Below, piece after piece: positions 1 to 7,664 of a DNA stretch of 41,891 bases. The first letter of the stretch is position 1. Every line of letters starts with the position of its first letter. The stretch lies in the NCBI GenBank assembly GCA_036389795.1, contig DASVWD010000164.1:1-41891 (forward strand), in the 5' to 3' direction. The notes beneath the pieces are model-generated. The model saw nothing but the letters and a program-made list of their open reading frames with translations. It searched no databases and was not told the origin of the DNA. The DNA comes from Longimicrobium sp. (lineage in GTDB: Bacteria > Gemmatimonadota > Gemmatimonadetes > Longimicrobiales > Longimicrobiaceae). A program made the position numbers and the translations under genes.

Positions 1-8
1 GAAAAGGT

Positions 9-90
9 CTCACACAGAGGGCACAGAGAACACAGAGGAACAGCGGAAGAGATTGAAGTTCTCTCCGTGTCCTCCGTGTCCTCTGTGTGA
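9..90. repeat. Imperfect inverted repeat built from CACAGAGG-type units
   Basis: The left arm (about 9-40) is a run of CACAGAGG/CACAGAGAA units. The right arm (about 58-90) is its imperfect reverse complement, ending in CTCTGTGTGA. The same palindrome type, with the same GGAACAGCGG stretch after the left arm, recurs at 17346-17420, and a diverged version lies at 17438-17507. It is an intergenic dispersed repeat, not a gene. The right arm overlaps the open frame upstream of the small HTH gene. Confidence 0.75.
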
Positions 91-136
91 TGCCAATCTG
101 TTTCTCGCGAACCAGAACAATGCTCGGAAACGTGGT

Positions 137-334
137 ATGAAAGGTTCGTTCGCTTGGCGACTCCACCACCTGCGTCACGAACTCGGATTGACTCAGCTTC
201 AGGTCGCGCTCCTGATGGGAACGACGTCTTCGACGATCAACAATTGGGAGTGCGGACGATCCATGCCGCACCGCTCGCATCGCGAGTCGGTTGATTGGCT
301 ATTCCAAATGCGCAGAGTTCGGAACGGAGTCTAA
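137..334 (+). CDS. Small XRE-like helix-turn-helix protein
   Basis: A 65-residue protein that is almost entirely one helix-turn-helix domain of the XRE/Cro type: RLHHLRHELGLTQLQVALLM gives helices 1-2, then TTSSTINNWECGRSMP gives the recognition helix and the typical W-E-x-G-R-x-x-P ending. The frame is open back to position 53, but those codons lie in the palindromic repeat, so the ATG at 137 is the more credible start. There is no second domain. It probably binds DNA; the target and function are unknown. Base composition is lower in GC than the rest of the window, as for the neighbouring recombinase remnant, so it may be a leftover of a mobile region. Confidence 0.6.
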   Translation: MKGSFAWRLHHLRHELGLTQLQVALLMGTTSSTINNWECGRSMPHRSHRESVDWLFQMRRVRNGV

Positions 335-843
335 AAGGATTGCCCTGCTCTCCCCGCGCGCGGCTCTGGTCAGACCAGCGCCGGAGCTAACGCGGGCTGG
401 GAGATGCACTCCAGCACCGCCTCCACCTTCAGCGGCTCGACTTCCCTTGCCGCGGGCCAGGTCGGCCTCGGGATTGGAGCAGGGCGGCCAGTCGGTTGCG
501 TATGCGCGCCGGGCGCAGGTTCGATGAGGAGCAGCCAACTGGTAGCCTGCCACAGAACCTTGAACGTACAGCAGAAAGATCATTCCAATACACCAAAGTT
601 TTTCTTGAAGTGTTCGATACGCCGGACCACATTAGAATCAAGAGTTCTTCCGGGTCCGTAACTGGCCGTGATGAGCGGTGCGCTAACACGGCTCCGCCAG
701 CGCATAAGAGGAATCGATCGGCCGAGCGGAGCGACTCTCTCACGGCCGGACCAACCGCGATGAACATGAGCATATCATCATCGTGACAGACTGTTCCCCC
801 GCTCCCCGTAGCCAAACGGCGCCAGATAACAGGAGATCACTTC
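335..843. other. Intergenic stretch, no supported gene
   Basis: About 500 bases with short overlapping open frames on both strands, none with a recognisable domain. Around 550-650 the sequence is distinctly AT-richer than the window average, which could be decayed mobile DNA. An AGGAG at about 830 serves the amidohydrolase fragment that follows. Confidence 0.5.
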
Positions 844-1112
844 ATGAGGAAGCTCGCGATACTTGTCTTGGTCGTCAGTCCACTCAGTCTGCTGGCGCAA
901 CGCACGCCAGTGGCGTTCACGAACGTGAACGTGGTTCCCATGGACCACGACACCGTGCTGCCGGCACAGACGGTGGTGGTGCAGGGCACGCGCATCACCG
1001 CGGTGGGGCCGACGTCGCAGGTGGCGGTGCCGGCCGGGGCGCAGCGCATCGACGGCACCAGCAGGTACCTGATGCCCGGGCTGGCCGACATGCACGCGCA
1101 CGTGGTCTCGCC
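844..1112 (+). pseudogene. Truncated N-terminus of a secreted amidohydrolase
   Basis: Starts with ATG after an AGGAG site. A signal peptide (residues 1-19, ending LLAQ) is followed by a typical amidohydrolase N-terminal strand domain: VVPMDHDTVLPAQTVVVQG, then ITAVGP and a YLMPGLADMHAHV segment containing the metal-binding H-x-H pair. Homology stops right after HAHV, at about 1110. The remaining roughly 300 or more residues of the family, including the other metal ligands, are absent and replaced by recombinase sequence in another frame. The open frame runs on to 1167 without meaning. It was probably an imidazolonepropionase-like secreted hydrolase; the fragment cannot be active. Confidence 0.75.
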
Positions 1113-2631
1113 GGGGACAGCTACACCGGAACGACGTTCGAGCGTCCGGACTTCCAGGACATGGTGAGCTTCTGCAAGGCGAACCCGCGTCCGAAGTCCA
1201 GCATCGGATACATCGAGATGTACGCACCCAGCCGGTTCGGACGGATTCTCGACGAGGAGAATCGTCCAGACCTGAACGCGTACATGCTGATGTACCTGGA
1301 ACTGGAAAGGAGCGGCTGGCAACTCCGGTTCGTTACGATCGAGCTTACCGGAAATCCGACGATCGACTACGTCCTCATCGCAATCCACGCTACCGAAGCA
1401 GCGAATTACGCTACGAACCTCTCGAAGGACGTCTCGCGCGGAATCAGGAACGCGTCCCGCGAGGGCTGGTGGCCGCACGCCATTCCACCGTTCGGCACGC
1501 TCCGTTTCGACACGCGAGCCAACAAGGTCCTGCGCCATGGCGAAGCTCGACGGGCGGAGCAGGCGGTGTGATCCTGGTCCCGGACCCTGTGCTGGCGGGT
1601 GTCTGGGAGTACGCGGCTCACCAGCTTCTCGCGGGCGCCAGCTATGACGCCGTCGGCGCGGCCATCTACGAGCGCGGTATCCGCGGCCGACACGGCGGCA
1701 CGCTAGGACACCGGCACGTTCGGAACATTCTCACCAACTGCGCACTGATCGGTGAAAACGAATTTAAGGACCTTGGCCCGGACGGCCGGCCGGTACGGAG
1801 AAGAGTGAAAGCGCGCTGGCCCGCGCTGGTCGACGAAAAGCTTTTCCGCGAAGTGGAAGCCGAGGTCGAACGGCGTAATGCCAACCCGCGCAACAAGAAG
1901 CGCAAGGTGCGCGGGTGGTACCCGCTCCGACCGATCTGCGCACACTGCGGGCTTGAGTATAACGGCAGCCGACTGAGCAAAGCGCAGGATGAAGCGAGGA
2001 GCTACACGCACCCCGTCCCCAAGGAGCGGCTGAATCCCGAGGCGTATCAACTCTTCCACGCCGAGGGGTGCAAGGCGTACTCGATCGTCGCCGACGAACT
2101 CGAGGCCGCCATCGGTGACATCATCCTCATGGAGAGGGTTTCCGCGGACTTCGAAGCGGAGATCCGTGGGTACATTCTGGAGCGCGAGGAATTCCGAACG
2201 GCTGCAGAGCAGTCCATCGAGGCTGCCCGCGCGGAAGTCCAGGCGACCAAGACGAGGCTCGATAAGATGCTGAGAGCCATCGCTTTGGCCGCCGATGCCG
2301 ATTTGGACGAGTCGGAGTTCCGGCGTGAGATCGAGCCGCTCAAACAGGATCTCAAGGCAGCGAAGAGACGCTTGGCCGAGGCCGAACAGCTGGCCAGTTC
2401 GCGGGAAGATGCGTGGGAGACACTATCAGCGATCCTCCACGAGACCCGCAATCTCGCGGAAACGTGGGATATCGCTGGACCCGAGGAGCGGAAGATCCTG
2501 CTGGACTACTGGGTACTCGATGTTTGGATCGTCGTCGACCCGATCCCGGGGATGAAGCGCGCGAACCAGAAAACCGCGGTGGTCACGCTGGCGGCCGCGC
2601 CCAACCTAGTCAAGCCATTGCCGGTCGGGCG
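1113..2631 (+). pseudogene. Serine recombinase, N-terminally truncated and frameshifted
   Basis: The first part (about 1113-1560) reads TGTTFERPDFQDMVSF, then YIEMYAPSRFGR: the second half of a resolvase catalytic domain. About 50 N-terminal residues, including the nucleophilic serine, are missing. At about 1558-1566 a GTGTG dinucleotide duplication shifts the frame; removing one GT would restore AVILVPDP. The second part (to about 2631) continues with the recombinase domain (YERGIRGRHGGTLGHRHVRNIL), a zinc-ribbon-like segment (ICAHCG, later EGCKAY), a coiled coil (AEVQATKTRLDKML, LKQDLKAAKRRLAEAEQL) and the tail LLDYWVLDVWIVVDPIPG. The frame stays open to 3073 only because it runs antisense into queG. 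It is inactive as it stands. The GC content is lower than in flanking genes, consistent with transfer. Confidence 0.85.
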
Positions 2632-3828
2632 TCAACTCGACAGCGCACCCGTGATCTCCTCGCGGACCCAGGGATCCTCCTCACTCACCAGTCGCCGCAC
2701 GAGGGTCGAACCGATCGAAGCAATCACCTCGGCCGAACAGTCAGCGCCAGAAGCGATTCTGCCGAGCGCCCAGGCTGCATGCCCGCGGACCAGCGCCTCC
2801 GGGTCGTCAAGCGCACGGGTAAGGGCCGGCACCGCGTCGGGCGAGCCCCAGTTCCCCAGCGCGACGGCGACGTTGCGCAGCAGTCCGCGACGCTTTGCCC
2901 GCTTCACGGGCGACCCGCGGAACCGGCTGGAAAATTCCTCCTGCGTCAGCGACATCATTTCGGTGAGCTCAACGCCATCCACGCCCAGCCGCGGCACGAA
3001 AGCTGGCTCCGCCGTTGGCGTTGAGAATTTATGGTTGAATGGGCACACTTCCTGGCAGATGTCGCAGCCGTAGACGCGGTTGCCGATCAGCGGGCGGAGC
3101 TCGCGCGGGATCGGGCCTTTGAGCTCGATGGTGAGGTAGGAGATGCACCGCCGCGCGTCCATCCGCGGCGCGCCGGCCTCGTCGCGGCCCAGCAGCGCGC
3201 CCGTGGGGCAGGCGGACAGGCACGCCGAGCAGGTGCCGCAGTGGTCGCGCGCGAACGGCTCGTCGTACGCCAGCTCCACGTCCAGCAGCACCACGCCGAG
3301 GAAGTAGTACGACCCCCGCCGCGGCTGGATGAGCATGGTGTTCTTCCCGTGCCACCCGAGCCCCGCCCGGCTCGCCAGCTCGCGCTCCAGCACCGCCCCC
3401 GTGTCCACGTACGCCCGCCCGCCCACCGGCGTCAGTTCCGCGCCGATCCACTCCTGAAGGGCGATCAGCCGCTCCTTCATCAGGTCGTGGTAGTCGAGGT
3501 TGCGCGCGTACCGGGCCACGACGGCCCGCGACGGGTCGCCCGCCGTCGAGGCGTCCTCCTCCGCCGGGGCGTAGCCGAGTGCCACCACCACGGCCGACTT
3601 CACGCCGGGGACGAGCAGCCCCGGGTCGGCGCGCTTCGCCACCGCGTCCTCGCGCGCCAGGTAGCCCATCTCCCCGTGCATCCCCTCCCCCACCCAGCGC
3701 GCGTACGCCGTCCCGTGCGCGCTCGGCTCCGCGGGCGCGATGCCCACGGCGTCGAACCCCATCTCGCGCGCGCGGGCGCGGATGCGGTCGGAGAGCTCGG
3801 CGGGGGAGAGGACGGCAGTCGTAAGCAT
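2632..3828 (-). CDS. queG: Epoxyqueuosine reductase QueG
   Basis: Reduces epoxyqueuosine to queuosine in tRNA, the last step of queuosine synthesis; cytoplasmic, cobalamin- and Fe-S-dependent. The 398-residue protein has the N-terminal corrinoid-binding domain (REMGFDAVGIA, then GYLAR, DPGLLVPGVKSAVVVALGY, ARYARNLDYHDLMKERL), YVDTGAVLERELASRAGLGW, two [4Fe-4S] clusters (CGTCSACLSACPTGAL and CDICQEVCPFNHKF) and a C-terminal HEAT-like segment (VPALTRALDDPEALVRGHAAWALG). I chose the ATG at 3828 because homology begins just after it; the frame is open further upstream. The 3' end abuts the recombinase remnant. tgt lies about 26 kb away at 29528. Confidence 0.95.
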   Translation of the reverse strand: MLTTAVLSPAELSDRIRARAREMGFDAVGIAPAEPSAHGTAYARWVGEGMHGEMGYLAREDAVAKRADPGLLVPGVKSAVVVALGYAPAEEDASTAGDPSRAVVARYARNLDYHDLMKERLIALQEWIGAELTPVGGRAYVDTGAVLERELASRAGLGWHGKNTMLIQPRRGSYYFLGVVLLDVELAYDEPFARDHCGTCSACLSACPTGALLGRDEAGAPRMDARRCISYLTIELKGPIPRELRPLIGNRVYGCDICQEVCPFNHKFSTPTAEPAFVPRLGVDGVELTEMMSLTQEEFSSRFRGSPVKRAKRRGLLRNVAVALGNWGSPDAVPALTRALDDPEALVRGHAAWALGRIASGADCSAEVIASIGSTLVRRLVSEEDPWVREEITGALSS

Positions 3829-3879
3829 GCCCCCAGTACACACTTGAGGCCCGGCCGTGCCACGCGTCTCCACGTCCAC

Positions 3880-3905
3880 CCTGGGTACTGGGCACTGGGC
3901 ACTTT
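3880..3905. repeat. CTGGGCA short tandem repeat
   Basis: A short tandem array of ACTGGGC/TACTGGGCA units between queG and the SDR gene. The same motif on the other strand (AGTGCCCAGTGCCC) is found in a larger array at 29069-29155. It ends at the stop codon of the SDR gene. Confidence 0.5.
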
Positions 3906-4702
3906 CAGTGGAGGACCGACGCCATCCCGCCGTCCACCACCATGGAGAGCCCGGTGACGTACGAGGCGGCGCCGGAGCAGAGCCAGAGCACCGCCTCGGC
4001 CGCCTCGCGCGGGTCGCCGACGCGGCCGGCGGGGATGAACTGCTCCTGCTGCGCCCGCACCGCCTTCGCCGCCTCGGCGTCGCCACCCGTCATCCCCAGG
4101 ACGGCGCCGGCCAGCATCTCCGTCTCGAAGGCGCCCGCCACCAGCGCGTTGACGCGGATCCCGGCGCGGCCGTACTCCTGCGCGGCCGACTTGGTGAGCG
4201 CCAGCACCCCCGCCTTCGACGCCGCGTACGCCGAGGCGCGGGCCACGCCGCCCAGCCCGTTCAGCGACGAGGTGTTGACGATCGCCCCGCCCGGCGGGTC
4301 CTGGGCCAGCATCGCGCGCACCTCGGCGCGCATGCAGAGGAACACACCGCGCAGGTTCACCGCCATCGCCTCGTCCCACCCGGCCGGCTCCAGCTCGTGC
4401 ACGGGCAGCAGCGGCCCGTGCGTGCCGGCGTTGTTGAAGGCGCAGTCCAGCCGCCCGAACGCCTCCACCGCCCGGCGCACCGCGGCCTCCACCTGGGCCT
4501 CGTCGGCCACGTCGCAGCGCACCGGCTCCGCCCGGCCGCCCGCGCCGCGGATCTCCTCCGCCGCGCCCCGCAGCAGCTCCTCGCGCCGCGCGGCGAGCAC
4601 CACGCCCGCCCCCTCGCGCGCGAAGGCCAGCGCCGCCGCCCGTCCGATCCCGGAGCTGGCGCCGGTCACCAGCGCCACCTTCCCCGCGAACCTCCCCTCC
4701 AT
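3905..4702 (-). CDS. Short-chain dehydrogenase/reductase (SDR)
   Basis: A classical SDR oxidoreductase of 265 residues, NAD(P)-dependent and cytoplasmic. The cofactor motif GASSGIG lies at about residues 14-20, NNAG at about 93-96, the catalytic Ser/Tyr/Lys are in NTSSLNG and SAYAASK, and the C-terminus GLSMVVDGGM closes the fold. The ATG at 4702 directly precedes EGRFAGKVALVTG. The substrate cannot be told from sequence; many such proteins are annotated as glucose or 3-oxoacyl dehydrogenases. It is followed by queG with a small gap containing a short tandem repeat. Confidence 0.93.
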   Translation of the reverse strand: MEGRFAGKVALVTGASSGIGRAAALAFAREGAGVVLAARREELLRGAAEEIRGAGGRAEPVRCDVADEAQVEAAVRRAVEAFGRLDCAFNNAGTHGPLLPVHELEPAGWDEAMAVNLRGVFLCMRAEVRAMLAQDPPGGAIVNTSSLNGLGGVARASAYAASKAGVLALTKSAAQEYGRAGIRVNALVAGAFETEMLAGAVLGMTGGDAEAAKAVRAQQEQFIPAGRVGDPREAAEAVLWLCSGAASYVTGLSMVVDGGMASVLH

Positions 4703-4996
4703 CGTCACCCTCCGGAAGATGCACCGCCTGTGACGCGGCCTGATGCAATCCGGTAAACCACGGATGACCAGGAGAGCGTCAGGCGCCTCATCGACTCGCC
4801 ACCCTCCAGCACCGTCGGGTAGATCCCTCGGGCCGCTACCGCTCCCCTCGGGATGACATCTGCCTGGTCCACTCATTCCATCGGATCCGACCTCACGCAC
4901 CGGACCCCGCCCCCGCGCCGGACCAGCCCGGGAAGGCAGGCTTCTCGCCGTTGTCGCCGCGGCTTCCAGCCGCCCGACATCCCCGGCCGGGCCGAC
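4703..4996. repeat. Intergenic gap with two dispersed repeats
   Basis: No gene. 4815-4860 carries the GTAGATCCCTCGGG ... CCCTCGGGATGACAT element that recurs, in both orientations, at 39361-39572. 4935-4974 carries one copy of the GCAGGC-CTTCTCGCCGTTGT-GCCGCGG element, whose other copies lie at 10187, 10281, 20004, 23101 and 26692. Confidence 0.65.
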
Positions 4997-6538
4997 CTAC
5001 CGCAGCAGCGGCGCCAGCAGCGACACGGCGGCCACGATCACCACGATCCCGATCACGTCGAGGATGAGGCCGTAGCGCACCATCCGCATGAGCGGCACGT
5101 GCCCCGAGCCGTAGACGATGGCGTTGCACGGCGTCGACACCGGGAGCATGAACCCCAGGCTGGCGGCCATCGTGGCCCCCAGCGCCGGAGCCAGGGGGTC
5201 GACGCCCGCGGCGGTGGCGATGGAGATGACCACCGGCACCACCATGTTGGCCGACGCGGTGTTCGAGGTGGTCTCCGAGACCACGACGGCGATCAGCACC
5301 GAGGCCACCAGCAGCCCGAACTCGCCGTGCAGCGGCAGGAGCCCGGTGAGCCCGCGCCCCACCGCCTCGGCGAGGCCCGTCTGGAAGGAGAGCACCCCCA
5401 GCGCGAACCCGCCGCCGTAGAGCAGGATCACCCCCCAGTCGATCTTCGCCGCCTCGTCCCAGGTGATCGCCCGCTCGCCCGGGCGGCCGGGGAGCACGAA
5501 CAGGAGGAGCGCGCCCAGCAGCGCGGCCGCCGCCTCGGGGACGCGCGCGCTCATCTCGCGGTAGAGCCCGCTCCCCTCACCGCCCAGGAGCGCCACCAGC
5601 CCCGGCGTGATCCACAGCGCCGCCGTCACGCAGAAGGCCAGCGCCACCGACTTCTGCCCGCGCGTCCACGGCCCCAGCGCCGCCCGCTCGGCGCGGATGA
5701 GGTCCGCCCCCGCGCCCAGCGTCTTCACCCCCGCCGGCGACAGCGCGTTCAGGTACAGGTAGAGGCAGACGAAGAGGACGGCCACCACCGGCACGCCGAC
5801 GGCCATCCACTCGAAGAAGGTGATCTCCTCGCGCAGCAGCTCGCGGATGAACCCGATGCCGATCACGTTGGGCGGCGTTCCCACCGGCGTCGCCAGCCCG
5901 CCGATGGAGGCCGCGAACGAGGTCATCAGCATCAGCCCGGTGGCGTAGCGGGGGTCGATCGCCGGACGCCCCTCCTCGCCCGTGCGCATCATCACCGCGA
6001 GGATCGACATCCCGATCCCGAACATCATGGCCGTGGTGGCGGTGTTCGACATCCAGGCCGAGAGGGCGGCCGTCACCGCGCCGAAGGCCAGCAGCACGCG
6101 CGACGGCCGGCCCGCGATCCACGGCAGCGTGAGCACCCCGAACGCCACCCGCCGGTCGAGCCCGTGCAGGAAGATGGCGCGGGCGATGATGAACGAGCCG
6201 ATGAAGAGGAAGATCAGCGGGTCCGCGAACGGCGCGAACACCTCCTTCGCCGGCGCCACGCGCAGCGCCACGCACGCCGCCGCGCCCAAGAGCGCGGTGG
6301 CGGGCATGGGGAGCGCCTCGGTGATCCAGAGGATGACCACCGCCGCCATCACCGCGGCCAGGCGGTGCGCCTCGGGCTCGAGCCCCTCCAGCGGCGCCAG
6401 CAGGAGCACGGCGAAGGCGAGCGGGGCCGCCACGAACCCGACGCGGCGCCGCACCCGCTCGAAGCGCTCCTCGGCGGCGGTGAGCACCTCGCGCGCGGCG
6501 GGGGCGGCGGTTTCGTCTGCTGCGGGTGGAAGAGTCAC
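4997..6538 (-). CDS. SLC13/DASS family anion-sodium symporter
   Basis: An inner-membrane carrier for di- or tricarboxylates or sulfate, usually Na+-coupled. About 513 residues with roughly 11-12 hydrophobic helices. Both DASS signature repeats are present: SNTATTAMM followed by ATPVGTPPNVI in the first half, and TSNTASANMVV followed by PVSTPCNAIVYGSG in the second. Start: the frame is open far upstream, but homology begins near ERFERVRRRVGF; the GTG at 6538 is my choice and lacks a clear Shine-Dalgarno, so the start is uncertain by tens of codons. The substrate cannot be assigned. Confidence 0.9.
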   Translation of the reverse strand: MTLPPAADETAAPAAREVLTAAEERFERVRRRVGFVAAPLAFAVLLLAPLEGLEPEAHRLAAVMAAVVILWITEALPMPATALLGAAACVALRVAPAKEVFAPFADPLIFLFIGSFIIARAIFLHGLDRRVAFGVLTLPWIAGRPSRVLLAFGAVTAALSAWMSNTATTAMMFGIGMSILAVMMRTGEEGRPAIDPRYATGLMLMTSFAASIGGLATPVGTPPNVIGIGFIRELLREEITFFEWMAVGVPVVAVLFVCLYLYLNALSPAGVKTLGAGADLIRAERAALGPWTRGQKSVALAFCVTAALWITPGLVALLGGEGSGLYREMSARVPEAAAALLGALLLFVLPGRPGERAITWDEAAKIDWGVILLYGGGFALGVLSFQTGLAEAVGRGLTGLLPLHGEFGLLVASVLIAVVVSETTSNTASANMVVPVVISIATAAGVDPLAPALGATMAASLGFMLPVSTPCNAIVYGSGHVPLMRMVRYGLILDVIGIVVIVAAVSLLAPLLR

Positions 6539-6946
6539 GGGCCGGAGTCGTGAGGAGCGGGACGGCGCGGGCCGGGAGACTGGGCGCTCCAATCTGCGGG
6601 AGACGGTGAGAAGCGCCAGCCCCCCGCGCGCTGCGATGGGCCGACGATCCGCCCGTTCGCTCGGATTGCGCCTGCGGGGGGAGGCGCGGGGCGGCGGCGG
6701 GACATCGGCTCCCCAACTCGGGGCAGGTCTGGGACGCACACGCCCCAGCGCAAGCGCTTCCCCTCCGGGGCGCCTGGAGCACAAGGCGATGCCGTTCAAC
6801 GCGTTGCGGGACCGGGGACCGGACGCCGCGCGAGTGGAATGCGGGCTGCCTGGAAGGAGGGCGCCGGGCGCGACAGCCCGGCGCGCCTCGGGGGCGGCCA
6901 CCGCCCCGGGGCTCTCACCGCAGTCCTGGGAACGCTTGAGGGACAT
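6539..6946. other. Intergenic, divergent promoter region
   Basis: About 400 bases between divergently transcribed genes. No recognisable protein on either strand. It presumably holds the promoters for the DASS carrier and the small membrane gene; I could not pick convincing -35/-10 pairs. Confidence 0.4.
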
Positions 6947-7186
6947 ATGTCGAACCACGTAGCGAATCGCGTTCGCCTCGTCTTCGTCGCGCTCGTGCTG
7001 ACGCTGCTGGCGTACACCGGCCTGGACGCCGCGCTGGCGCACGGCCGGGGGCACGAGAGGGAGGCGTCCGCGTGCGGCTCGGCCGCGAACCCCTGCCGGC
7101 TCGCCCCGCTGGTGGTGACGCGCCCGGGCCCGGCGCACCTGGCCGGGGTAGCCGTGCGCGGCCCCGCTCCCCTGGCGCACTCCTGA
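6947..7186 (+). CDS. Small hypothetical membrane or exported protein
   Basis: 79 residues. An N-terminal hydrophobic helix (LVFVALVLTLLAYTGL, about residues 11-26) follows a positively charged start, so it is a signal peptide or anchor. The rest is Ala/Gly/Pro-rich with two cysteines (SACGSAANPC) and no known domain. GAGGG precedes the ATG at good spacing, and a strong GC hairpin follows the stop (7218-7246), which together support a real gene. Function unknown. Confidence 0.45.
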   Translation: MSNHVANRVRLVFVALVLTLLAYTGLDAALAHGRGHEREASACGSAANPCRLAPLVVTRPGPAHLAGVAVRGPAPLAHS

Positions 7187-7217
7187 CCGCCCCGCGGCCG
7201 GCGATGCGCCGAACGCC

Positions 7218-7246
7218 GCCCCCGCGCCGCTCCCCGGCGCGGGGGC
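7218..7246. terminator. GC-rich hairpin after the small membrane gene
   Basis: An 11-bp perfect stem, GCCCCCGCGCC/GGCGCGGGGGC, with a 7-base loop. There is no T-run after it, so if it terminates transcription it does so inefficiently or with Rho. Confidence 0.4.
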
Positions 7247-7353
7247 GCGCGCGTTCCAGGGACGGCGAAACTCGCGGGCGGCGCCTCCCGTAAGAGCGCC
7301 GGGCGGTCCGGAGCAGGGCCGGACCCGGCGACTTCCTGACAAGCGAGGCGAAC

Positions 7354-7563
7354 GTGAGAGATCCCGGTCTGGCGGCGCTCTTGAGCCTGCTCGTACCCGG
7401 CGTGGGGCAGATCTACAACGGCACCTGGCTGCGCGGGCTCTTCTGGCTGATCATCACCCCCGGCCTCTGGATCGGCACCGGCGGGACGCTCGGGTGGATC
7501 TGCCACCTGATCGCGGCGTACACCGCCTACCGCTACGCCAAGAGCCACACGTACCGCCGGTAA
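7354..7563 (+). CDS. TM2-like small membrane protein
   Basis: 69 residues with the layout of a TM2-domain protein: an LLSLLVPGVGQIYNGTWLRG motif (hydrophobic helix, then the conserved G-x-G-x-x-Y-x-G turn), a second helix (LFWLIITPGLWIG), and a third hydrophobic segment (WICHLIAAYTAYRYA). Start is GTG at 7354 with GCGAGGCG upstream. The role of this family in bacteria is unclear. A terminator follows 20 bases after the stop. Confidence 0.75.
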   Translation: MRDPGLAALLSLLVPGVGQIYNGTWLRGLFWLIITPGLWIGTGGTLGWICHLIAAYTAYRYAKSHTYRR

Positions 7564-7586
7564 GCGGGACGAGTGAAGACGCGCGA

Positions 7587-7615
7587 AGGGCCGCATCCCG
7601 GGACGGATGCGGCCC
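7587..7615. terminator. Strong hairpin terminator, probably bidirectional
   Basis: A 12-bp perfect stem AGGGCCGCATCC/GGATGCGGCCCT with a 5-base loop, followed by CTTCAT. It lies between the convergent TM2-like gene and the minus-strand membrane gene that ends at 7665, so it may serve both. Confidence 0.7.
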
Positions 7616-7664
7616 TCTTCATATGCCTTGCCCTGCAGCACAAATCAGGCAAACCCCTCCTTTC

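Noticed and set aside
9-90. CRISPR-like short repeats
   Set aside because: Units are contiguous, with no spacers of uniform length, and form a single palindrome.
53-136. Upstream extension of the HTH gene
   Set aside because: It translates the palindromic repeat (MKFSPCPPCPLCD); the ATG at 137 fits the HTH domain.
429-815. 128-codon minus-strand frame
   Set aside because: No domain, no ribosome site, and it crosses an intergenic region of mixed composition.
2632-3073. C-terminal extension of the recombinase frame
   Set aside because: It runs antisense through queG and has low-complexity Ser/Arg content; the recombinase homology ends near VVDPIPG.
4853-6553. 566-codon plus-strand frame opposite the DASS carrier
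   Set aside because: His/Arg/Gln-rich shadow with no homology; the carrier on the minus strand has both DASS signatures.
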